Source: an uncultured Clostridia bacterium
GTDB lineage: Bacteria > Bacillota > Clostridia > TANB77 > CAG-508
Length of the DNA: 36,873 nucleotides
Assembly (NCBI GenBank): GCA_934177485.1
Contig: CAKPPF010000011.1
Location: forward strand, 1 to 36,873
Reading direction: 5' to 3'
Shown: piece after piece, positions 32,521 through 36,873 of the stretch
Numbering within the stretch: the stretch's first letter is position 1
Layout of the letters: the number at the start of each line of letters is the position of its first letter
Translations under genes and position numbers: made by a program
The notes under the pieces: model-generated
What the model saw: only the letters and a program-made list of their open reading frames with translations
What the model was told of the DNA's origin: nothing
Databases searched by the model: none

Positions 32521-33398
32521 ATGTATGCTGATTTTAATTGTGTTTCAAATGATAATGTTAATTATACAGTAGATATGTTGCGTTTACGTACTGATTTAAC
32601 ATTTGAAGAATTTAGTAAAATAGAGTATAGAGTTGATAGTATATATAGTGATAAATTAAAAGATAAATATCAGTCATCTGGAATATCTAATTTTAAATAT
32701 AACTTTGTTATGGAAATAACAGAAGGTTCCAGTTACTGGTTTGGTTTTATACATAATAGTGAATTAACTAATGCAAATAGTTCAATGCAAAATGAACATA
32801 GAAAATATAATTTTACTGTTGAATTTAATCCTAATAAGGTTGAAATAAAAGGACTGTTAAAATATATTTTAAGCATATCAAGAAATTGGACTGTAAAAAG
32901 CCTTGATATGGCAATGGACTTAAAAATTAATATACTTGATATTTGCCGGTCTTGACAAAGAGCGCAAAAAGGACTTCAGAATGTTTACCTGCCGGTTATG
33001 ATAATAAAACATATTATATGGGACGTTCTAATAATAGAATTAAAATATACAACAAAAAGATAGAGAGTGGTCTTGATTATGACCTTACTCGTTGTGAGAT
33101 TACTTCTAAAATTGATTTTAAAGTTAAAGATATAAACTTATATACCTATGATGTAAAATTGCCTGATTTATATCTTAATAATTATTTATATACATTTAAA
33201 GATTATGAAGATAGAACACTACTCGCGATTTTATATGCTGTTCAGTCTGGATTTAGTTTAAATGATTTAAGTAGGAGGTATAGGGATAAAGTAAAAAATC
33301 TTTTAGAAGGCAATTATAAAATAAAATTATCAAATTATTATTGTACTTTAGCAATTCAAAATTGTATAAAATATATATTTAAAGAGTGCTTTATTTAG
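32521..33398 (+). CDS. Phage replication initiator (Rep_trans-like), needs two +1 shifts at CGG
   Basis: About 291 residues. The frame from 32521 reads KSLDMAMDLKINILDIC, then meets CGG (32947-32949) and a stop; skipping the C gives C-GLDKERKKDFRMFTC, which meets a second CGG (32993-32995) and stops; skipping that C gives C-GYDNKTYYMGRSNNRIKIYNKK and the frame runs to 33398. The joined protein has the Rep_trans layout (L-D-x-A-x-D; T-Y-Y-x-G-x-x-x-x-R-I-K-I-Y-N-K-K; L-T-R-C-E-I) of rolling-circle initiators. All three reading frames are used in turn within about 50 bases. GAAAGGAG precedes the ATG. Its stop overlaps the convergent minus-strand gene. Confidence 0.75.
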
Positions 33399-33408
33399 CA
33401 CTCTTTTG
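33381..33408. terminator. Terminator of rep, overlapping both convergent stops
   Basis: AAAGAGTGCT (33381-33390) pairs with AGCACTCTTT (33397-33406); T-rich follows. The hairpin lies inside the ends of rep and the minus-strand gene. Confidence 0.8.
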
Positions 33409-33559
33409 TTAATAATGCATAATATACATAAGGATTGAATGGATCTTTTGATGTAAACATATTTGTACTTTCAATTTTATAGCCTTCATTTAAATATTTA
33501 TTTATAATTTCTTCAAAATTTTTTTTATTTCCCTGTTGTATTACTTTGCATTCCGTCAT
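33395..33559 (-). CDS. Small minus-strand phage protein, DUF1737-like
   Basis: 54 residues. AAGGAGGTG lies eight to nine bases before the ATG on the minus strand, so it is a real gene although short. The pattern Y/C-K-V-I-Q-x(5)-F-E-E-I-I-N-K-Y-L-N-E-G-Y-K resembles the DUF1737 fold (V-N-x-x-L-x-E-G-W). It is the only minus-strand gene of the prophage, convergent with rep, and their stops overlap by four bases. A regulatory role is possible. Confidence 0.65.
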   Translation of the reverse strand: MTECKVIQQGNKKNFEEIINKYLNEGYKIESTNMFTSKDPFNPYVYYALLTKEC

Positions 33560-33635
33560 GTTAATCACCTCCTTATGGTTTTATAATATCATTTAATAAA
33601 CGTATATTTTGTCATTTCATGTCGAAACAATATTA

Positions 33636-33664
33636 TTGTATAGTTTACATAATTATGATATAAT
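33636..33664 (+). promoter_or_regulatory. Promoter of the last prophage gene
   Basis: TTGTAT (33636-33641), 17-base spacer, TATAAT (33659-33664), 23 bases before the GTG start. Confidence 0.65.
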
Positions 33665-33686
33665 TAAATATCAAAGGGGGGATTAT

Positions 33687-33977
33687 GTGAAAGAATATAG
33701 TATTTATTGTATTTATTATGGTGCTAAACCTTTTTATTTATCTACATTTAATTCCTTTATGGAAGCTAAATTGAAACTATATGAAATTATAGATATTGAA
33801 ATTGAAAGAAATAGGCCATATTACGTGGATAATGATTTTTTTAATAATACATTTCCACCAATTTTATCAAGTTTAAAGTATTTTTGCATTAAAGAGAGAA
33901 CAGTTTCAACATGGGAAAAATCTATAGAAGATTCAAAGAAGAAAAATAATATTTTATTTTTTAATAAAAATGCTTGA
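33687..33977 (+). CDS. Hypothetical phage protein, 96 residues
   Basis: Starts at GTG 33687 behind AAAGGGGGGA (33673-33682). Soluble, with a tyrosine-rich beta N terminus (KEYSIYCIYYGAKPFYLSTF) and a helical charged middle. I do not recognise the family. It has its own promoter and lies next to the right repeat, so it may be a lysogeny or superinfection-control gene. Confidence 0.6.
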   Translation: MKEYSIYCIYYGAKPFYLSTFNSFMEAKLKLYEIIDIEIERNRPYYVDNDFFNNTFPPILSSLKYFCIKERTVSTWEKSIEDSKKKNNILFFNKNA

Positions 33978-34062
33978 CTTTTAATATTTTTTATAATATA
34001 AAATAGGCGATAGGTAATTCAACCTTAAGTATAATTTATAAAATTATTTTTTATTTTAATCC

Positions 34063-34086
34063 ATTTAACATTGCACAAAATCAAAG
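34063..34086 (+). repeat. Right prophage repeat (candidate attR)
   Basis: 24 bases matching 28573-28596 with a single change. The flanking bases differ on both sides. The distance between copies (5490 bases) would be the size of the circular phage genome. Confidence 0.7.
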
Positions 34087-34823
34087 TTTTGTTCAAAAAG
34101 AGATAGGAGTAAAATAGAAATTCTTTATTTTAAGTCCCTCCTCTCAAAATTTACTATTCTTTGATATAGGCTCATTACAGCTACTTTATTATAACATTAA
34201 TATTTTTTACTTATATAGTTTTATATCTAATATTATTATTTTATTTAAATTTTTATATTATAAACTTGAAAATTTTTATAAATTCTTAAAATTCTTTTAA
34301 ATTCATATTTCAACTTATTTTTGAGGTATATAACTATATTACTTTTTTATAAAAACGCCTTAAAATCGATTCTCGTGCGTCACTTTTTTGAACAATTTTC
34401 AGCAATGCTTAATTTATCAATATTTTAGCAGATTATATAATCATATATATAATGTATAAATTTAAGCTTTAAATTTATAAACAAGTAACTTGTTGATTAA
34501 AATTTAAAAATGTCTAAAAAACGATTTTCGTAAGTTCTAAATACAAAATTAATTAGTTAATTGATTAAATTATTTTATAAATATAATTTATATATTTGGA
34601 ATTTTTGTAAAAATTCTTGAATAACAAATGTTCGTTTTTTGAAAATTCAATATTAAAATTTTCTAATTGTAAATTTAAAATCAAAAAGTTTCTAAATATA
34701 AATTTTTTTGAAATATTAATTATAAAATCTATTTTTTAATTTTTATATAATTCCTTAATCATTATTTCAATTTTAAAAATTTGTTATTTTTATTAAAATA
34801 TTTTTTGAAATTGCCCCTCTCTC
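34087..34823. other. Gene-free, extremely AT-rich stretch
   Basis: About 740 bases with no open frame having a ribosome site and no tRNA. It consists mostly of A/T runs with a few short inverted repeats (for example around 34600-34700). I see no promoter or structure to name with confidence. Confidence 0.6.
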
Positions 34824-35231
34824 CTACTCTGCCTGCCTTTTCACAGAATGATTAAACAATATTAAATTTTCTGTTGCTTGTTTTAAATTTATTCCATATA
34901 CATCTAAATAGTTATCATTGAATGCTTGCCCCATAAGATAGCTATTCGGTCCTGTAGGAGCAAAATAATATCCATTATGATAGATTGGAATAAATATTAT
35001 TATAATTATAAAAGCTATATATAGAATATGTATTAGTTTTTTCTTACCTTTTCTAAATAGTAAAATTCCAAATATAATATTTATTACTTCTATAATAATT
35101 AATGCTAAATAATTTGTGCTGTCATATTTCATAGCTATATCTTTATACAGGACAAAATCAACTAATATAAATACTATAATTGCCATTAAAATGTTTATAA
35201 TACATATAATTTTAAATATTTTATCTTTCAT
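34824..35231 (-). CDS. Hypothetical membrane protein with three to four helices
   Basis: 135 residues. Hydrophobic helices at about 5-28, 40-58 and 66-84, then an extracytoplasmic-looking C-terminal part rich in N and Y. No family recognised. The ATG at 35231 has GGAGA upstream; the TTG three bases earlier is rejected. A good minus-strand promoter lies about 160 bases upstream. Confidence 0.65.
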   Translation of the reverse strand: MKDKIFKIICIINILMAIIVFILVDFVLYKDIAMKYDSTNYLALIIIEVINIIFGILLFRKGKKKLIHILYIAFIIIIIFIPIYHNGYYFAPTGPNSYLMGQAFNDNYLDVYGINLKQATENLILFNHSVKRQAE

Positions 35232-35389
35232 CAATTTTTCTCCATTTATATCTTCTACAAGTTTAAAATCATTTTTATTATTTTAAATATATACACCATC
35301 TGCATCCATTTTATAGAAATTAAATATAATTAGTATTAAAAAAATATTATAGAAATTCTTATTAAATTTTTCTAATCAAATTCAAATGT

Positions 35390-35418
35390 AGTATAGCAGA
35401 GTTAAAATTAAATGTCAA
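35390..35418 (-). promoter_or_regulatory. Sigma-A promoter on the minus strand
   Basis: TTGACA (35418-35413), 17-base spacer, TATACT (35395-35390), pointing at the gene at 34824-35231 with a leader of about 150 bases. Confidence 0.8.
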
Positions 35419-35423
35419 CAAAC

Positions 35424-35458
35424 CAAAAAGAAACCTATTTTTCATAGATTCCTCTTTT
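35424..35458 (-). terminator. Probable terminator downstream of the 35486 gene
   Basis: On the minus strand AAAGAGGAATCTAT pairs imperfectly with ATAGGTTTCTTT, followed by TT; it lies between the two minus-strand units. Confidence 0.5.
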
Positions 35459-35485
35459 AGTTTATAAGTTAACAGCTCTACATTT

Positions 35486-35959
35486 TTAATATACTTTTCT
35501 ACTATTTTTCTTAAATAACTTTTTTATAAAATCAAATATTTTATTATACCATTTCTTTTTATATTCTATTAATGCCTTCGAATTTTCTTTATTAGATATG
35601 TCTGTTTTTTTATTTTTAAACATTATGTCAGAAGCATATTTTTTTGATTTTTCATGTTCTAGTTGTATTATTTCCAATTTTTCTTTTTCTATAAAATACT
35701 CTTTCTGTTCTTTTGTCGCCAAATATTTTTTAAATAAATTATACAGTAATGCCTTTGTTTCTGGCATTAAATCCCAATCATTATAATTTAGATTTTCATC
35801 ATATTCAAATATGTAATTTTCATCTTTGTTCTTTGATATTGCTTCTATTATTTCCTTTGGTATCTTAGAATAATCCTCACGCTCAAGACATTTTAAAACT
35901 GCTTCAACTTCAACTAATGCAATTTTATAATTATTAATCTTTACATTATTATTCGTCAT
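35486..35959 (-). CDS. Hypothetical charged helical protein
   Basis: 157 residues, lysine- and glutamate-rich, predicted helical, with an amphipathic basic C terminus (KKWYNKIFDFIKKLFKKNSRK) that could bind membrane or nucleic acid. No family recognised. The start overlaps the end of the upstream repeat-protein gene by 11 bases, and its ribosome site (GGAG) is inside that gene, so the two are translated together. Confidence 0.65.
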   Translation of the reverse strand: MTNNNVKINNYKIALVEVEAVLKCLEREDYSKIPKEIIEAISKNKDENYIFEYDENLNYNDWDLMPETKALLYNLFKKYLATKEQKEYFIEKEKLEIIQLEHEKSKKYASDIMFKNKKTDISNKENSKALIEYKKKWYNKIFDFIKKLFKKNSRKVY

Positions 35960-36873
35960 TATGGTTTACTCCTTTTTTATCTTTTTCATTTGTGATCGTT
36001 TGCATAAATTCTTCTGCTTCCTGTGCGTTACCAATTGGAACATTTTTTATAGCAAGTGCAATATTTTTAGCTGGTTGTCTTTTACCATATTGCTCAACTA
36101 AATTTTTATATAACTTTCTTATTTCTTTTTCTTCTTCTGTTAATGTGCCATCACTTTTTTTAAAAAAAGTGTTTCTTACCTTACCTAATCTTTGCTCTAC
36201 TTGTTCTTCTGTTTCCTGTTCGCCTTTTTTTGCAGCAATTACTCTTTTTCCATTTATGCTAATACCTTTCCTTGGTAATCTATGATGTTCTTTGCACCAT
36301 GCTTCATATTCTTTATAGTTTTTCATAGCAATGCTTTCTTTTTTATATTTCTCGTCTAATTTTTCATATAATCTTCTTATTTCTTTTTCTTCTTCTGTTA
36401 ATGTGCCATCACTTTTATTAAAAAAATAGTTTCTTGCCGAAGCTAATTTTTGCTCTACTTGTTCTTCAGTTTCCTGTTCGCCTTTTTTTGCAGCAATTAC
36501 TCTTTTTCCATTTATTCTAATACCGTACCTTGGTAATATATGATGTTCTTTGCACCATGCTTCATATTCTTTATAGTTTTTCATAGCAATGCTTTCTTCT
36601 TTATATTTCTCGTCTAATTCTCCATATAATCTTCTTATTTCTTTTTCTTCTTCTGTTAATGTGCCATCACTTTTATTAAAAAAATTTACTCTTACCTTAC
36701 CTAATCTTCGCTCTACTTGTTCTTCTGTTTCCTGTTCGCCTTTTTTTGCAGCAATTACATTTTTTCCATTTATGCTAATACCTTTCCTTGGTAATCTATG
36801 ATGTTCTTTGCACCATGCTTCATATTCTTTATAGTTTTTCATAGCAATGCTTTCTTCTTTATATTTCTCGTCT
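35949..36873 (-). CDS. Tandem-repeat protein, 5' end beyond the window (helicase-associated-domain-like repeats)
   Basis: At least 307 residues; the frame stays open to the right edge, where another repeat (DEKYKEESIA) is running, so the internal ATG at 36842 is not the start. Each 86-residue unit begins M-K-N-Y-K-E-Y-E-A-W-C-K-E-H-H, contains LPRKGISINGK and ends with a helix L-T-E-E-E-K-E-I-R-R-L-Y. The W-C-x-E-H-x-x-L-P core resembles the helicase-associated (HA) repeat, a putative DNA-binding unit found in clostridial mobile elements. A non-repeated tail of about 40 residues closes the protein. Confidence 0.7.
   Translation of the reverse strand, partial: DEKYKEESIAMKNYKEYEAWCKEHHRLPRKGISINGKNVIAAKKGEQETEEQVERRLGKVRVNFFNKSDGTLTEEEKEIRRLYGELDEKYKEESIAMKNYKEYEAWCKEHHILPRYGIRINGKRVIAAKKGEQETEEQVEQKLASARNYFFNKSDGTLTEEEKEIRRLYEKLDEKYKKESIAMKNYKEYEAWCKEHHRLPRKGISINGKRVIAAKKGEQETEEQVEQRLGKVRNTFFKKSDGTLTEEEKEIRKLYKNLVEQYGKRQPAKNIALAIKNVPIGNAQEAEEFMQTITNEKDKKGVNHNDE
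36069..36842 (-). repeat. Three 258-bp direct repeats (fourth copy entered at the edge)
   Basis: Units at 36585-36842, 36327-36584 and 36069-36326 keep exact length and are nearly identical in DNA as well as protein, with differences mainly in the last 40 bases of the third unit. This points to recent duplication or gene conversion. Confidence 0.9.

Larger units (their letters stand above)
28573..34086 (+). mobile_element. Filamentous phage (inovirus) prophage, about 5.5 kb
   Basis: Compact single-strand-phage genome: ssDNA-binding protein, small membrane protein, 48-residue major coat protein, pIII-like adhesin, pVI-like protein, two tiny membrane proteins, Zot/pI ATPase, structured intergenic region and Rep_trans-type initiator on the plus strand, then a small minus-strand gene and one more plus-strand gene. 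Size and gene order fit inoviruses. It is bounded by 24-bp direct repeats with one mismatch. There is no integrase or transposase gene, so integration presumably uses host XerC/XerD. All structural genes look intact if the CGG and U8 sites in rep and the adhesin can be decoded. Confidence 0.85.

Noticed and set aside
36069..36842. CRISPR array or phage-type spacer array from the regular repeats at the right end
   Set aside because: The repeat unit is 258 bp, in one continuous reading frame, with no unique spacers.

Overview
The window is a very AT-rich chromosomal segment from an anaerobic, endospore-forming low-GC Firmicute, most likely an uncultured gut clostridium. Evidence: class III (oxygen-sensitive) ribonucleotide reductase with its activase, sigma-K with a pro-sequence, the spore-coat-era genes yabP and yabQ next to divIC, GGAGG-type ribosome sites, and heavy use of AGA and A/T-ending codons. 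The species cannot be fixed from the sequence alone.

Layout. 0-5 kb: peroxiredoxin, a DUF1540 Cys-rich peptide, an HD hydrolase, two small minus-strand genes of less AT-rich composition, a dehydrogenase related to 2,4-diaminopentanoate dehydrogenase, tRNA-Thr(CGU) and a DUF4116 repeat protein. 5-14.6 kb: ftsY with a UPF0182 membrane protein, then an operon-like run of an S1-domain protein, typA, a small unknown, trmR, a RelA/SpoT-like protein and trhP (the last group points to 5-methoxyuridine in tRNA). 14.7-22 kb: popT, xpt and a Crp/Fnr regulator on the minus strand, divergent from nrdD-nrdG and a catalytically dead nrdD paralogue. The intergenic region holds two GTTGC-N4-GCAAC palindromes placed as for autorepression of the regulator and class II activation of nrdD. 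21.6-28.5 kb: tcdA, sigK, prfB, an ACT-less aspartokinase, a small membrane protein behind an elaborate switch-like leader, yabP-yabQ-divIC and rho.

28.57-34.09 kb is a complete-looking filamentous phage (inovirus) prophage of about 5.5 kb. It has a ssDNA-binding protein, a 48-residue major coat protein, a pIII-like adhesin, a pVI-like protein, Zot/pI, a structured intergenic region and a Rep_trans-type initiator. It is flanked by 24-bp direct repeats and has no integrase, so host XerC/D is the likely recombinase. To its right are a gene-poor AT-rich stretch and minus-strand genes of unknown function, including a protein with recent 86-residue tandem repeats that runs off the window.

The most striking signal is a recurring one. 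Four apparent frameshifts in three otherwise intact genes (nrdD paralogue, aspartokinase, and twice in the phage rep) all occur at an in-frame CGG codon. In every case, reading CGGN as one glycine (skipping the C, +1) restores the conserved protein. CGG is otherwise absent in-frame from every protein gene here except one 94-residue ORF of foreign look. This suggests +1 or quadruplet decoding at CGG shared by host and phage, or else a systematic sequence artefact. Separate oddities are a U8 slippery run in the phage adhesin gene whose zero-frame product ends in a copy of the coat-protein tail, and a phage tRNA-like sequence with a doubled anticodon loop.
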